A DNA stretch of 64,000 nucleotides from Flavobacterium suncheonense GH29-5 = DSM 17707. Lineage in GTDB: Bacteria > Bacteroidota > Bacteroidia > Flavobacteriales > Flavobacteriaceae. Made by a program: the position numbers and the translations under genes. The DNA is taken from the NCBI RefSeq assembly GCF_000430025.1, contig NZ_AUCZ01000007.1, positions 1 to 64,000 of the forward strand. Direction: 5' to 3'. The notes below the pieces were generated by a model that did no database searches, was not told the DNA's origin, and worked only from the letters and a program-made list of their open reading frames with translations. Positions 19,001 through 29,131 of this stretch are shown here, one piece after another (the stretch's first letter is position 1; every line of letters starts with the position of its first letter).

Positions 19001-22000
19001 TCTATCGAAAAAATTTTAGGATATACGGCCGAAGAAGTAATGGGAAAAAATTTCTGGGCGCTAACACAAGATCAGGAATTTAAAGACATTGATTACAACG
19101 ATATATACGTCCCGGATTCTGTGTACACCCGCAAATTGAAATGTAAAAACGGCGAGTACAAATACATCCAATGGACCGACCAACGCTATAACGACAATCT
19201 TTTTGTGGCCACCGGACAGGATATTACACCGAAAATTTTGGTAGAAGAGCAATACCGAAATCTGGTACAATTTGCTTCCGATATTATTTTTGAAGTAGAC
19301 AAAGACGGATTTTTCATCTTTGTCAATCAGTTTGCCGAAAAATCGCTGGGTTATAAAGTGGAAGACATCATCGGAAAACATTTTACCAGTTTAATCAAGC
19401 CGGAATACGTCAAAAAAGTAGAAGAATACTATCTGGAACAACGGGAAAACCGAAACGATTTCGAAATCATCGAATTCCCCATCATTAAGAGCGACGGCAG
19501 CGAAATGTGGGTGTCCCAGAAAGTCAACATCAAAAAAGACGAATCCGGCAGAATTATCGGTTACTCTTCAATTGTCCGGGATATTACCACGCTGAAAAGC
19601 ATTGAGATTGAGGAAAACATCCGGATGGAGAAAAACATGCGTCTGAACAAAACCATCAACGAGCTTTCCACCCTTAACTTTTTAAAATTCGAAAATCGCG
19701 ATACACTGATCAAACACATCATAAAAGAAGCCGCTTTGGCTTTAAACATCGAACGGTCCAGTTTGTGGAAAAAGAAGGATGACTCCATCGAGCTGGAATG
19801 GTTGTATGCTTCGGAAGACGGAGCTTTTTCCAAAGGAATTGAGCTGCATAAAAAAGATTTTCCTATTTATTTTAATGCGGTGGAAAACCGCCCGTTTATT
19901 GTAGCTTCCGATGCCAAGAACCATCCGGATACCGTAGAGTTTAACGAGGTATATTTCAAAAATTATGAAATAAAATCCCTGCTTGATTTTCCGATTTATG
20001 TCTCTGGCGAACTTACGGCAATAACCTGTTACGAATGTACTTCGGAAATCAGGTACTGGACTTCGGAAGATATTAATTTCGCGCGATCCATCTCCGACAT
20101 TATCGCTTTGGCCATCGAAACATTAAAAAGAAAATCGGCAGAAGAACTCATCATCTATAAAAGTGAAATTCTGACGGCTATTGCCAAAACCACAGACAAA
20201 CTGCTACAAAGTGACCACCTTGCGGATGTTTTCGACGAATCGCTCCGGGAAATCGGAAAATCTACAAAAGTAGACCGCATTTACTATTTCGAAAACGATC
20301 CGGGAACCAACCTGATGAGTCAGAAATTCGAATGGACCAGCCAGGAAAATCTTAAAGAAATTGACAACCCGCAACTTCAGAACATTCCGCACGATGCAAT
20401 CCCGGATTTTATGGAGGTAATCATCCAAAACAAGCCTTACATGGCGCTTGTTAAGAATATTCCTCAGGGCAATTTCAAAACGCTTTTAGAAGATCAGTCG
20501 ATTCTTTCCATTTTGATTTTACCGATTTTCGTAAAAGATACGTTCAGTGGCTTTATCGGTTTCGATGACTGCACCACAGAACGCATCTGGACAACCGACG
20601 AGATTAACATTTTACAAACCTTTACCAACAATATTGCCGCCACCATCGAACGCCTGCACAATGAAAAAATTATCCGTGAAAACGAAGAAAAATTCAGTTT
20701 ACTGGCCAACAACATTCCGGCAGCTGTATATCTTGTAAAATACAACGAAGAGCGTACCAAAGTATTCCTGAACGACGAAATCGAAAAACTTACCGGGTAC
20801 AGCAAGGAAGATTTCTTTGAAGGCAGGGTTTCGCTTAGAGACCTCTATCATCCCGATGAAGAAAAAGCCGTTAGCCGCGAAATAGAAAACTCCATTAAAT
20901 CGGGGCGTCCGTTTCATGTTACCTGCAGGCTGGTCCGTAAAAACGGGGAAATTATCTGGATCGAAGAATACGGTGAAGCCATTTTCGACGAAGACAACAT
21001 TTCCTACATAGAAGGCGTGGTACTCGATGCTACCGAGCGCAAAAAAATGGAAGAAGCGCTCAAAGCAAAAGAAGTAGCCGAAGCTGCCAACAAAGCCAAA
21101 ACCCAATTTCTCGCCAACATGAGTCACGAAATCCGGACACCGCTTAACGGAATTATCGGGTTTAGCAATTTGCTGCTGAAATCGAAACTCAATTCCGTTC
21201 AGGAACAGTATCTGATTACCGTAAATCAATCGGCTGATGCGTTGCTGGAAATTGTAAATGACATTCTGGATTTGTCCAAAATCGAAGCCGGAAAACTCGA
21301 GCTGGACATCACCAAAACCAACCTGCATGAAATTGTAAATCAGGTTATTGACATGGTAAAATATTCCGCACACGAGAAGCATCTCGATTTGATTGTAAAC
21401 ATCCGAGAAGACATCCCGTGCCTGATTTGGGTAGATGAAATCCGGGTGAAACAAATCCTGGTTAACCTGCTTGGTAACGCCATCAAATTTACACAGGAAG
21501 GAGAAATCGAACTCGAGGTTCAGTATCAGGAAATCAACGAAGAAAAATCCCGCATGAGATTCCTGGTTAAAGATACCGGAATCGGAATTAAACCGGAAAA
21601 CCGAAAACGCATTTTTGAAGCCTTTTCACAGGAAGACAATTCCACTACCCGAAAATATGGCGGCACGGGACTCGGCATCCCAATTACCGACAGCCTGCTG
21701 CAGCTCATGAACAGCAAACTCCAGATTGAAGACCGTCCGGGAGGCGGAACCATATTCTTCTTTGACCTCGAATTCAAAGCGGCGCATTGCGGTTCTTTAA
21801 AACAATTGGAAAACAATACGATTGATACCATTCTGATTATTGAAGACAATCAGACCAATTTTGAAATTATCAGCCGCATGCTGGAACATTATAAAATCAA
21901 ATCGGTGCTAAATAAAAATTATCAGAACGCTTATAAATTCCAGAATGACTGCGATATTTTCATGGCGGATTACGAGCTGATTGGTAAAGAAGGACTCGAG

Positions 22001-22582
22001 GAACTATCCAAATTGGGCAAACCGATTATCCTGATGCAGAATTCCAACACAAACAATATTGCCTATCCGCCCAACGCCGTCGTGAAATCTATCGTAAAAC
22101 CGGTTAAAATTCACATTCTGCAACTAATCCTGAACGAACTGAATTCCAAAGAACCGCTACCGGAAAAACCCATAACAACAGAAGTTCCGGAAAATATTTT
22201 TACCCAGAAGATCAAAATTCTGATTGTCGAAGACAACAAAATCAACATGCTGCTTTCCAAAACCCTGGTAGCGAAAATATTCCCGAAAGCGGTTATTTTT
22301 CAGGCCGCTAACGGAGAAGAAGCGGTGGAAATCCATGCTGCGGAAAAACCCGACATCATTTTGATGGATATTCAGATGCCGATTATGAACGGGTATGTTG
22401 CTACCGAAAAAATCAGGGAAACCGATTCCGATTGTGTGATTATTGCCCTGACAGCCGGTATCATCAAAGATGAAGAAGAATACTGCAAGAGCATCGGAAT
22501 GAACGACTACATTGCCAAACCAATCAAGAGGGAAATTCTTGAAACCGTACTTTTAAAATGGGCGAAAACTGTCGAACAATAA
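16061..22582 (+). CDS. Giant hybrid sensor histidine kinase: propeller, Y_Y_Y, multi-TM, PAS/GAF, HisKA, two REC
   Basis: About 2173 residues. I start at ATG 16061 because it opens a clean signal peptide ([20 protein letters not shown]); a TTG at 16007 would add 18 residues. Order: two-component-regulator propeller repeats (about 25-650), Y_Y_Y domain (about 665-745), seven hydrophobic helices (first at about 752-770, last at about 925-943), PAS (about 955-1060), PAS (about 1062-1185), GAF (about 1200-1365), GAF (about 1370-1535), PAS (about 1540-1660), HisKA ([16 protein letters not shown], His about 1689), HATPase (NAIKFT, GGTGLG), receiver 1 (Asp about 1970 in MADYEL), receiver 2 (Asp about 2103 in LMDIQMP). 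No DNA-binding or HPt domain. Propeller sensors usually have one membrane span and no PAS/GAF chain, so the layout is uncommon. Ligand unknown. Confidence 0.92.
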   Translation: MIKKIVLLFFFWLLSLNISAQVYDYELINQEKGLPSSTIFSIIQDSRDLIWIGTDGAGLVRYNGTSFRVINKSEEKDGFFVTDIVEDDNTNIIAATKYDGLFVYNGKKFIKNFTRENSVFKSNIIQKLYADKEGVYCFTDREIILLTKEYGLKKLIAFQDENYTYNSIVRDSYGVFYLGTDKGVLKVTGNHHEIIEPLKLTGYQTLAKKTDTQILAGNSNGELYTINILGKNRYQALFSERIELPNNKPFSIRKMFQGRSGFLWIAGEKDQGLIMYGKHFYNHIDKSNGFGGENIFCMFQDKIGKLYIGTYGTGLYRTGQQQFYNYNNTRELNTPYIFSVLTTPEGLYAGILNSGIYYFEGSDYLEYALKRKYDNKIGASTLFQTASKQVLAGTKEGLFIVGKNELLATPVNNSVPKGTNFRKIAEIPGEGFLAGTSHGLLVLDNAFRLVATLSQNNRQELFNNVTTIEQLDQNNWYIGTNAGVFHVKKTKPNQFSVDHKIVNPSINASCKDSFGNLWFSSYNGLFCLTKDKTIRYTPKNGLASSLIFTLSADKNGYIYAGSNLGIDKIKIDASGKLLDIKNFNSTNGFYGLETNTRAETTDEDGNIYFGTANGLYKYLNAYRSKPKQDINLQITNVDVFNERRNWSDTEDSDAFWFNRPEQNHLFKADENHLTFEFNTINSDRLGENLYSYYLEGVDSDWSVGTRENSISYSNLPHGNYTFHVRLVDINGKTLSKTAHYSFRIETPFYYKWWFLLPIFFFIGLFSKIAFDKASTYNKDFIRNFNEEYDNANELRTYFFFLGIIFPLTEVINLFFIKRSNFDMISNLLVGIFCFAVYHLSKKNAKVRKSLTSIFIVFIISYAVTVIYKIIQFPFDLITYTEFLLILFFSYSVFKKVNQYLFFVVSLMAVLTVLLFNLTSETKQIITLINTSFIVLVINYARRIAILNANDKIMFTSSIINNSNSLTIATDRHGNLTFCGKSIEKILGYTAEEVMGKNFWALTQDQEFKDIDYNDIYVPDSVYTRKLKCKNGEYKYIQWTDQRYNDNLFVATGQDITPKILVEEQYRNLVQFASDIIFEVDKDGFFIFVNQFAEKSLGYKVEDIIGKHFTSLIKPEYVKKVEEYYLEQRENRNDFEIIEFPIIKSDGSEMWVSQKVNIKKDESGRIIGYSSIVRDITTLKSIEIEENIRMEKNMRLNKTINELSTLNFLKFENRDTLIKHIIKEAALALNIERSSLWKKKDDSIELEWLYASEDGAFSKGIELHKKDFPIYFNAVENRPFIVASDAKNHPDTVEFNEVYFKNYEIKSLLDFPIYVSGELTAITCYECTSEIRYWTSEDINFARSISDIIALAIETLKRKSAEELIIYKSEILTAIAKTTDKLLQSDHLADVFDESLREIGKSTKVDRIYYFENDPGTNLMSQKFEWTSQENLKEIDNPQLQNIPHDAIPDFMEVIIQNKPYMALVKNIPQGNFKTLLEDQSILSILILPIFVKDTFSGFIGFDDCTTERIWTTDEINILQTFTNNIAATIERLHNEKIIRENEEKFSLLANNIPAAVYLVKYNEERTKVFLNDEIEKLTGYSKEDFFEGRVSLRDLYHPDEEKAVSREIENSIKSGRPFHVTCRLVRKNGEIIWIEEYGEAIFDEDNISYIEGVVLDATERKKMEEALKAKEVAEAANKAKTQFLANMSHEIRTPLNGIIGFSNLLLKSKLNSVQEQYLITVNQSADALLEIVNDILDLSKIEAGKLELDITKTNLHEIVNQVIDMVKYSAHEKHLDLIVNIREDIPCLIWVDEIRVKQILVNLLGNAIKFTQEGEIELEVQYQEINEEKSRMRFLVKDTGIGIKPENRKRIFEAFSQEDNSTTRKYGGTGLGIPITDSLLQLMNSKLQIEDRPGGGTIFFFDLEFKAAHCGSLKQLENNTIDTILIIEDNQTNFEIISRMLEHYKIKSVLNKNYQNAYKFQNDCDIFMADYELIGKEGLEELSKLGKPIILMQNSNTNNIAYPPNAVVKSIVKPVKIHILQLILNELNSKEPLPEKPITTEVPENIFTQKIKILIVEDNKINMLLSKTLVAKIFPKAVIFQAANGEEAVEIHAAEKPDIILMDIQMPIMNGYVATEKIRETDSDCVIIALTAGIIKDEEEYCKSIGMNDYIAKPIKREILETVLLKWAKTVEQ

Positions 22583-22594
22583 CCAAGTAAAATG

Positions 22595-22602
22595 TATCTT
22601 TG
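22595..22602 (+). promoter_or_regulatory. -7 box for HMG-CoA reductase
   Basis: TATCTTTG matches the Bacteroidota -7 consensus TAnnTTTG and sits 21 bp before the ATG, in the 41-bp gap after the sensor gene. No TTG is found at the expected -33 place. It suggests that the reductase has its own promoter and is not only read from the sensor gene. Confidence 0.5.
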
Positions 22603-22623
22603 CCGTATCTAAAAAGTGTAAAA

Positions 22624-23946
22624 ATGTCAAAAGCAGTAAGTGGTTTTTCCAAACTGTCAAAAGCAGAAAAAATACAGTGGATTGCAGAACAGCATTTTGC
22701 CAACCCTGCAGAAGCCGTTCAGGTGCTTCAAAAATACTGGAACAACGATACCGATTTGCAAAAACTTCATGACGAATTTATCGAAAACACCATTTCCAAC
22801 TTTTACCTGCCGCTTGGCGTGGCACCCAATTTCGTAATCAACGGAAAGCCTTACACCATACCAATGGCCATAGAAGAAAGTTCCGTGGTGGCAGCTGCCT
22901 CCAAAGCCGCTAAATTCTGGAGCAACCGGGGCGGTTTTAAAGCACGGGTAATCAGTTCCGAAAAAATCGGTCAGGTTCATTTTATCTTTAAAGGCGACAG
23001 TCTGAAACTGAAGCGGTTCATTGAGGAAATTCAGCCTAAATTCTTTTCCGGAACCGAAGGTTTAACCAAAAACATGCAAAAAAGAGGTGGTGGAATTCTG
23101 GCGATTGAATTGCGCGACAAAACCTCCGACTTAGAGCATTACTATCAGCTGCACGCCACATTTGAAACGAAAGACAGCATGGGAGCCAACTTCATCAACT
23201 CCTGTCTGGAACAATTTGCCAAAACGCTAAAAGAAGAGGCTGCTTTGCGGGAAGATTTTTCCGAAGAAGAAAAGAACCTTCAGGTGGTGATGAGCATCCT
23301 TTCCAATTATGTGCCGAACTGTCTCGTCCGAGCCGAAGTGTCTTGTCCCGTTTCCGAATTAAAAGAAGAAAAACACATTTCTCAGGAAGAGTTTGCCGAA
23401 AAATTTGTTCGTGCCGTTCAGATTGCTGAGATTGAGCCGTACAGAGCGGTAACCCACAACAAAGGCATCATGAACGGAATTGATGCGGTTGTCATTGCTA
23501 CAGGTAACGATTTCAGGGCTGTAGAGGCAGGCGTTCACGCCTACGCTTCCCGAAACGGAAAATATTCCAGTCTGTCGCACGCCAAAATCGAAAACGGCAT
23601 TTTTACGTTCTGGATGGAAATTCCGTTGGCATTAGGAACGGTTGGCGGGCTTACGTCTTTACATCCTTTGGTAAAAATATCCCTGGAAATGTTGGGAAAT
23701 CCTTCGGCACACGAACTCATGGAAATTGTTGCCGTTGCCGGACTTGCCCAGAATTTCGGAGCGCTGCGTTCGCTTACCACTACCGGCATCCAGCAAGGAC
23801 ATATGAAAATGCACCTGATGAACATCCTCAACCAGTTTCAGGCTACCGAAGAAGAACGGAAAATGGTTACCAAACATTTTCAGCATCATACCGTTTCGCA
23901 TTCCGGTGTGGTGGAATATCTCGAAAGCATCCGTAATACTAAATAA
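22624..23946 (+). CDS. Hydroxymethylglutaryl-CoA reductase, class II
   Basis: Makes (or oxidises) mevalonate from HMG-CoA with NAD(P)H, the committed step of the mevalonate route. It has 440 residues from ATG 22624; a TTG at 22600 in frame is less likely because it falls inside the promoter. It is soluble, without the N-terminal membrane anchor of class I enzymes. Family blocks visible: FYLPLGVAPNFVINGK, PMAIEESSVVAAASKAAKFW, AVVIATGNDFRAVEAGVHAY, GTVGGLTSLHPL and a C-terminal HHTVSHSG carrying the catalytic His region. Its next gene, 24 bp on, is a GHMP kinase. Class II enzymes are called degradative in Pseudomonas, but in flavobacteria the reductase is expected to work in isoprenoid synthesis. 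Confidence 0.94.
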   Translation: MSKAVSGFSKLSKAEKIQWIAEQHFANPAEAVQVLQKYWNNDTDLQKLHDEFIENTISNFYLPLGVAPNFVINGKPYTIPMAIEESSVVAAASKAAKFWSNRGGFKARVISSEKIGQVHFIFKGDSLKLKRFIEEIQPKFFSGTEGLTKNMQKRGGGILAIELRDKTSDLEHYYQLHATFETKDSMGANFINSCLEQFAKTLKEEAALREDFSEEEKNLQVVMSILSNYVPNCLVRAEVSCPVSELKEEKHISQEEFAEKFVRAVQIAEIEPYRAVTHNKGIMNGIDAVVIATGNDFRAVEAGVHAYASRNGKYSSLSHAKIENGIFTFWMEIPLALGTVGGLTSLHPLVKISLEMLGNPSAHELMEIVAVAGLAQNFGALRSLTTTGIQQGHMKMHLMNILNQFQATEEERKMVTKHFQHHTVSHSGVVEYLESIRNTK

Positions 23947-23970
23947 TACTAATTAGGTTAAACCATCCTT

Positions 23971-24885
23971 TTGAAACAGACGTTTTACAGCAACGGAAAA
24001 CTACTGATAACCGGAGAATATGTCGTTTTGGACGGTGCGCTTGCTTTGGCATTGCCCACCAAATTCGGCCAATATCTGCACGTTGAAAAAGGAAACGGCA
24101 AAAGCATCCGCTGGATCAGTAAAGACAGCGATGGCAGCATCTGGTTTTCCGACACCCTTGCTTTTGAAGACATTATTGAAAGAAAAAAGTTTGAAAAGGA
24201 GGCTTCGGTTAAAAATACCCTGATTGAAATTCTTCATGAGGGCTATCAAAAGAACAGGGCGTTCTTAGACCATTCCGACGGCTATACTATTACAACCGAA
24301 TTGACTTTTCCGAAATTTTGGGGTCTTGGCACGTCTTCCACCCTGATTAACAACATTGCCCAATGGCTGAACATTGATGCTTTTTCGTTGCTTCACAACA
24401 GTTTTGGAGGAAGCGGCTATGATATTGCCTGTGCCCAGAATAACACGCCGATTTTGTATCAACTGGAAGACGGCCTTCCGAAAGTGACACCTGTTGCTTT
24501 CAATCCTTCCTTTAAGGAAAACCTGTATTTTGTTTACCTGAATCAGAAGCAGAACAGCCGTGCGGCAATTGCCGGCTATTATGACAAGCAACCGCGCATC
24601 GGTGCTACGCTTGCCAAAATAAATAAACTTACCCATTCGGTTATAACCGCTCCAACGGTAAGCGAATTCGCCACTTTACTGGAAACCCATGAAACTATTA
24701 TGAGTGATGTTCTGGAAATGCAAACGGTAAAAGAAAACTATTTTCACGATTTCAAAGGCGTTGTCAAAAGTCTTGGTGCCTGGGGCGGCGATTTTGTGCT
24801 GGCAGTGTCAAAAGAAGATCCCACCGCCTATTTTAAAGCCAAAGGATTTACAACAATCCTTCCTTATGCTGAGATGATAAAATAA
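23971..24885 (+). CDS. GYDIA-family GHMP kinase
   Basis: A small-molecule kinase of the galactokinase/homoserine/mevalonate/phosphomevalonate superfamily, 304 residues. The start is TTG at 23971, since no in-frame ATG lies near and the N-terminus (FYSNGKLLITGEYVVLDGAL) is the expected first strand of GHMP kinases. The phosphate-binding region is LGTSSTLINNIAQWL, and the family-naming GGSGYDIACAQ is present. The C-terminal glycine loop is SLGAWGGDFVL. It follows HMG-CoA reductase by 24 bp. Substrate is not proven: a phosphomevalonate kinase role would fit, since no separate gene for this step is seen in the window. Confidence 0.9.
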   Translation: MKQTFYSNGKLLITGEYVVLDGALALALPTKFGQYLHVEKGNGKSIRWISKDSDGSIWFSDTLAFEDIIERKKFEKEASVKNTLIEILHEGYQKNRAFLDHSDGYTITTELTFPKFWGLGTSSTLINNIAQWLNIDAFSLLHNSFGGSGYDIACAQNNTPILYQLEDGLPKVTPVAFNPSFKENLYFVYLNQKQNSRAAIAGYYDKQPRIGATLAKINKLTHSVITAPTVSEFATLLETHETIMSDVLEMQTVKENYFHDFKGVVKSLGAWGGDFVLAVSKEDPTAYFKAKGFTTILPYAEMIK

Positions 24886-24916
24886 AAAAGGTTTGCTGTT
24901 CGCAAACCTTTTTTAT
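24884..24916. terminator. Bidirectional terminator between GHMP kinase and foldase
   Basis: A 13-bp perfect stem (AAAAAAGGTTTGC at 24884-24896, GCAAACCTTTTTT from 24902) with a 5-base loop and T-runs on both strands lies between two convergent genes. Confidence 0.9.
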
Positions 24917-24937
24917 TTATTTCCTTGTTCTCTTTGA

Positions 24938-27040
24938 TTAGAATTCTGAACGGTTGTCTTCAATATCCGCTGCGGATTTAAGCGCTTCAATTAATTTTCC
25001 GTAAACAGATCCCTGATTTTGAGATTTTAATTTTGTGATGTACGGCGCATAATTCGGTAACGCTGCAGCTTTCGCTACATTTTTAGTTCTGATGATGTAA
25101 ACACCGGATTGTCCTTCAATTAAAGAAGAAGTTTTTCCGGCTCCCAAACCAAACGCTTTCCCTACTACTTTAGGCTCTGCACCAACAGCCGGGATGAATG
25201 GATTCTCTAAAGAAACCGCTGTTGCCGTAAGAACAGAAGCTCCTGATTTTTGCGATACCGCTTCCAAAGTTGCTCCTGTCATTTTAGCTTTGATTAAAGC
25301 CGCTTTTTTCTCATTTCTAAGAATTGGCGCTACAATATTTTTAGCCTCTTCTATAGACAATAAACCTGTTTCGTTTTTAGCTTTAACACGAGCAATGATA
25401 TGACCTTGTACGTTGTCAAATTTTCTGATGTCGCCTTCGTTGGTTTTTTTACCGAACGCCCAAGAAATTACTGCGCGTTGTGCTCCAACTGAAGGAAGGT
25501 ACTCATCTGTTACTTTCACGGTAGCCGGAGTTACCGTCAGATTCATGGCTTTTGCCACAGATTCAAAATCTTTCTCGTTGGCATCGGCTTCAAATTTAGC
25601 TGCTGTTGTATAAATAGCATCTGCCGTAGTTTCTGATGGCTCAATTTTTCTTGCAATTGTTGCTAAACGAACAGCATCGTATTTCGCATCCACTTTAATT
25701 ACGTGGAAACCGAATTCTGTTTCAACCACTCCTATTTTACCAACCGGATTGCTGAACAGGAAGTTGTCGAATGCTTTTACCATTTGACCCGGTACCACAT
25801 TGTCGTAAGAACCACCCGTTTGTTTTGAACCGGCATCATCTGTATTAGTCATGGCTAACATGGCAAACATCCCTGGGTTGGCCTGTGCCTGTGCCAACAA
25901 CTCATTGGCTTTTGCCTGTGCTTCTTCTTTAGTACGCTTAACGGCTAAATTTGGCGTCTTACTTCCTTCGTATCCGATTAAAATATGGCTCACTTTAGCA
26001 GAAGCACCTGCTTTTCTGCCCATCATTTTAGACAGACATGAATATCCGTTGAAAACATAAGGGCCGAACACTTCTCCCTGAGGAAGGTTAAACAACGCCT
26101 CCTGATTTTCCAAAGGCAAATCTTTCTTGGCAATATAGGTCGTATCGTATTTGATATCAGAATTTGCATTCACGAACTCCTCAGTATTAGCAGCTGCCTT
26201 GAAACCTGGCAAGGTGTCGTTTTTTCCTGTTTTTTCGTTGAAAACCACTCTTCCGGTTAACAAACCGTTGATGGTTGCTTTCATTTCTGCTTCATCTTCA
26301 GCAGATGGTTTGTTTTCAATGAAAACGAATTCAATATCGCGTGATTTGTCTGATTTGTATTTTTTTGGATGTTTTTTCATATAATCCAAAAGTTCTGCAT
26401 CAGAAACTTTCACTTCTTCATCTTTAATGGTAGCATATCCAACGGTTACGTAATCGAAATCAACTTTGTTGTTCTCTCTCTCGTAAGCCATTTTCCCTTC
26501 CGCTTTGGTAGCAATCATACCGGCTTTCACCATAGTGTAGTACATTTGCTCGGTAGCCATGGTTTCCACTTGTTTTTCGTATTCTAACCAGGCATTCCAC
26601 TGCTCAGGCTGAGAAGCTTTGATTGTTGCCAAATACTCGTTGAATTTATTAACGTCAAAAAGTCCAGCAGCATTTAAAAATTGAGGATTTTGCGCAAAAC
26701 TTGGATTTTGCTTCATTACGTTTACCAACTGATCTTTGCCAATTTTTAAACCTAATTTTTCAAACTCTTCCCCAAAAAGAATTCTTTTCACTTCTTGCTC
26801 CCATACAGAATTGGCCACCTGAGTATTGCTCATGCCTTGTCCGTTTTTTTCCATATTGGCAACCTTTTGAAGGAATTCCTGCGCTAAGATATTCTCTCCG
26901 TTTACGCTTCCGATGTTTCTTGAAGTCTGGCTAAAACCACCGCTCTGGATAATATCCCCAATTACGAATGCTAATAAACAGAATCCGATTACTCCTATCA
27001 GTAAGATTGAACGTTGTCTGATTTTTGATAAAACTGCCAT
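24938..27040 (-). CDS. PpiD-like membrane-anchored peptidyl-prolyl isomerase (SurA N-domain)
   Basis: A 700-residue envelope foldase. An N-terminal anchor helix (about 13-31, ILLIGVIGFCLLAFVIG) is followed by a SurA/PpiD-type N-terminal chaperone domain (about 35-200) and a parvulin domain (about 345-460), with AKVSHILIGYEG and the conserved FGFHVIKVD. A long C-terminal part (460-700) resembles the second parvulin-like region of PpiD proteins. It assists folding of exported and outer-membrane proteins. It lies downstream of the lptC locus on the same strand, which fits an envelope-biogenesis neighbourhood. Gene name ppiD is by analogy only. Confidence 0.92.
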   Translation of the reverse strand: MAVLSKIRQRSILLIGVIGFCLLAFVIGDIIQSGGFSQTSRNIGSVNGENILAQEFLQKVANMEKNGQGMSNTQVANSVWEQEVKRILFGEEFEKLGLKIGKDQLVNVMKQNPSFAQNPQFLNAAGLFDVNKFNEYLATIKASQPEQWNAWLEYEKQVETMATEQMYYTMVKAGMIATKAEGKMAYERENNKVDFDYVTVGYATIKDEEVKVSDAELLDYMKKHPKKYKSDKSRDIEFVFIENKPSAEDEAEMKATINGLLTGRVVFNEKTGKNDTLPGFKAAANTEEFVNANSDIKYDTTYIAKKDLPLENQEALFNLPQGEVFGPYVFNGYSCLSKMMGRKAGASAKVSHILIGYEGSKTPNLAVKRTKEEAQAKANELLAQAQANPGMFAMLAMTNTDDAGSKQTGGSYDNVVPGQMVKAFDNFLFSNPVGKIGVVETEFGFHVIKVDAKYDAVRLATIARKIEPSETTADAIYTTAAKFEADANEKDFESVAKAMNLTVTPATVKVTDEYLPSVGAQRAVISWAFGKKTNEGDIRKFDNVQGHIIARVKAKNETGLLSIEEAKNIVAPILRNEKKAALIKAKMTGATLEAVSQKSGASVLTATAVSLENPFIPAVGAEPKVVGKAFGLGAGKTSSLIEGQSGVYIIRTKNVAKAAALPNYAPYITKLKSQNQGSVYGKLIEALKSAADIEDNRSEF

Positions 27041-27141
27041 TTTATTTAGTTACTTTTTTTATTCAGAGGGCGAAAATACAATTATCTATTTAATAATAAA
27101 ACAGTAACTAATTTTTTTTACCCCTTAAACCTGTTTTTAAA

Positions 27142-27318
27142 TTATTTATTCATGCGGTTTGAAAATTTTTTCCGGAAGAAAAACATAAAAACTGCCATTG
27201 CTGCAAAGAGAAAACTCACAACAGCATTTTCATCTTTCTGAACTCTGTCAATACCATCCAAAAGAAATAAAACGAAGAGGATGAGATACAAGTAGTGGGT
27301 ATATTGTAGTATTTTCAT
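27142..27318 (-). CDS. Small 58-residue membrane protein
   Basis: A short frame opens with ATG at 27318, 2 bp after the lptC stop codon, and ends at TAA 27142. The product has 58 residues with two hydrophobic helices (about 9-20 and 35-48) separated by the charged turn DGIDRVQKDEN, and a basic tail (RKKFSNRMNK). The tight spacing to lptC and the membrane-like composition argue for a real gene in the coaX-lptC transcript. No function can be assigned. Confidence 0.65.
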   Translation of the reverse strand: MKILQYTHYLYLILFVLFLLDGIDRVQKDENAVVSFLFAAMAVFMFFFRKKFSNRMNK

Positions 27319-27320
27319 AA

Positions 27321-27878
27321 TTAATCGATTTTAGTAACCTGTCCCTGGCTGTTTTGCATGTTGAAAACTTTGAAATCTTTACTGAAATCTACCCCCGGTC
27401 CTTCCAAGTACCCACCGGCTGCATCAGTATATTTAAAGTGTTTTTCGGTAAAAAACCATTCGTTTTTCTGATCGTAATACAGTTGCTGGGTCTCCAGAAC
27501 TTTTCCGTCGTGTGATGTTATTTTCACATTGCCCTGCAAGTCGATGATATCCGTTTTGGCATACGTTATTGCATAATCGGAAACCACATGGCTCTGTTGC
27601 CCTTTCTCATCATACAAGGTTACATATACGCCTTTAGGAAATTCTGTAAAGGGATATTTAATATTCGAATAGTCCAATAGTTTCGGACTTCTGAGTATTG
27701 CTTTGATTTTACCGGAATCTGTGTATTTTAAATTAACGCTGTCGGCTTCTCCGGTTGGAGCAAACGTCGCAGTGTTAATCCTCTGAACATCTTTAAAATT
27801 ACTCTCACAGGAAAATAAGGTTCCCATCACAAAAAGAACCCAAAACCCTAAAGCATTATTTTGAAGCTGTTTTTTCAA
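27321..27878 (-). CDS. lptC: LPS export protein LptC
   Basis: Bitopic or lipid-anchored periplasmic part of the Lpt machine that passes lipopolysaccharide from LptB2FG to LptA. It has 185 residues, the usual length. The N-terminus has a hydrophobic stretch ending FSCESN, so the Cys near residue 24 may be lipidated. The body is beta-rich, with YAITYAKTDIIDLQGNVKI typical of the beta-jellyroll LptC/OstA fold. It lies 8 bp after the outer-membrane barrel gene. Together with lpxB in this window it supports an LPS-containing outer membrane. Confidence 0.88.
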   Translation of the reverse strand: MKKQLQNNALGFWVLFVMGTLFSCESNFKDVQRINTATFAPTGEADSVNLKYTDSGKIKAILRSPKLLDYSNIKYPFTEFPKGVYVTLYDEKGQQSHVVSDYAITYAKTDIIDLQGNVKITSHDGKVLETQQLYYDQKNEWFFTEKHFKYTDAAGGYLEGPGVDFSKDFKVFNMQNSQGQVTKID

Positions 27879-27886
27879 GGCAACAA

Positions 27887-29131
27887 TTAGTCATATTTTG
27901 TTTTCACAAACCAACGATCGCTGAAGGTAAGCCCTAAACTGATTCCAAAATAGTTTTCCTCTATCAGACCTTTAGCCTTGGTACCTCGTTTTCCATACTC
28001 CAATCCTAAGTTTAAACTTGAAATCGTTGTTCCCACAGGAAAACCAAACCCTAACGTCCCGGTATGATCAACAATATTTTTGTTATTTACAACTAAACCG
28101 GTATTTTCATATTTATACCCCGCTCGGTAGGTTACCCTTTTAAAATATCCCGAATAGGAATTGTATTTAGGAATAAAATAACCTCCTACTGATAATTTTG
28201 TTGCTGAGGCTGTAGTAACGCCAGTTTCTTCTCCCCAGGTAACCTCGTTTTTCCCTTGCAATGTTAATTCAGCTCCAAACATCCATTTTCTCTTACTGCC
28301 AAAAGACGATCCTATCGAAAATTTGGCAGGCATTCGCACTTTAAAATCTTCCACAGGAACATCTTGTTGGTCTTGAGCAATTTCAGTACCTTGCTGATTA
28401 TAAAACACAACTGCTATATTTCTTGAATTATCAGACATCAATTTGCTTTCCGGAGAAAAAGTTAAACTGCTTTGCCAATCCCATTTATCGGCAATTTTTG
28501 TTTGATATATAGCTCCAAGAGTTGTTGAAAAACCACTGTATCTTGTTTCATTTTTAGCTCTGGATCCCAAAAGCACATCCGGGTAAAAAACAATTGCTTC
28601 TTTTTTAACCCTTCCAAAATTATACTGAAAATCCGCACCTATGCTAAATTTTTTAGTCACATTGTAAGCTGCTCCTAAAAAAACACGATTCAGCCCTCCT
28701 TCACCTCTGTAAATTTGAGACCTTGGATCAGACTCATTCGAATCTTTTGCTATTTTATAACCTACATTTGAAAAAGGCATCAACCCGAACGAAACACCCA
28801 ATTTACCCATTGGAAGCCCAATCACTAAATAATCTAGAGAAGTTCTCTGAGCTTTTTCCGTTTGTTCATTAGTTTCAAAATCCACTCTGTTGTTAGAGCC
28901 TCCAACTGAAAGTGATGTAAACCTTAAAAAAGAATAAGAAGCCGGATTTTGCAAATTAACGCGAACACTGTCCGCCATTACTCCCAAACCTCCCATCGAA
29001 CGGTTTTCTACAGTTCCTTTAAATTTCACATCTCCGATTCCGTAAAACGAATACGGCGAAGCAGTTCCTTCCTGAGCAAAAATTGTGGTTGAAAAAAGTA
29101 TACTAATTCCTAAGATTATCTTTTTAATCAT
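27887..29131 (-). CDS. Outer-membrane beta-barrel protein, FadL/PorV-like
   Basis: A 414-residue protein with a signal peptide (to about residue 19, ending IFAQ) and alternating hydrophobic strands throughout, ending in an aromatic strand (GLTFSDRWFVKTKYD) as expected for a barrel. The start (SPYSFYGIGDVKFKG, SMGGLGVMADSVRVNLQNPA) is the pattern of the FadL/PorV-type barrels in Bacteroidota, where the N-terminal segment plugs the barrel. Its start overlaps the coaX 3' end by 8 bp and lptC follows 8 bp later, so it is in one transcript. Role (transport or assembly) is not shown by the sequence. Confidence 0.82.
   Translation of the reverse strand: MIKKIILGISILFSTTIFAQEGTASPYSFYGIGDVKFKGTVENRSMGGLGVMADSVRVNLQNPASYSFLRFTSLSVGGSNNRVDFETNEQTEKAQRTSLDYLVIGLPMGKLGVSFGLMPFSNVGYKIAKDSNESDPRSQIYRGEGGLNRVFLGAAYNVTKKFSIGADFQYNFGRVKKEAIVFYPDVLLGSRAKNETRYSGFSTTLGAIYQTKIADKWDWQSSLTFSPESKLMSDNSRNIAVVFYNQQGTEIAQDQQDVPVEDFKVRMPAKFSIGSSFGSKRKWMFGAELTLQGKNEVTWGEETGVTTASATKLSVGGYFIPKYNSYSGYFKRVTYRAGYKYENTGLVVNNKNIVDHTGTLGFGFPVGTTISSLNLGLEYGKRGTKAKGLIEENYFGISLGLTFSDRWFVKTKYD

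Noticed and set aside
20699..21454. Long open frame (about 250 codons) on the minus strand inside the sensor kinase gene
   Set aside because: It lies fully within the conserved PAS-HisKA coding sequence, its product is Phe/Gly-rich nonsense with no family features, and it has no promoter.
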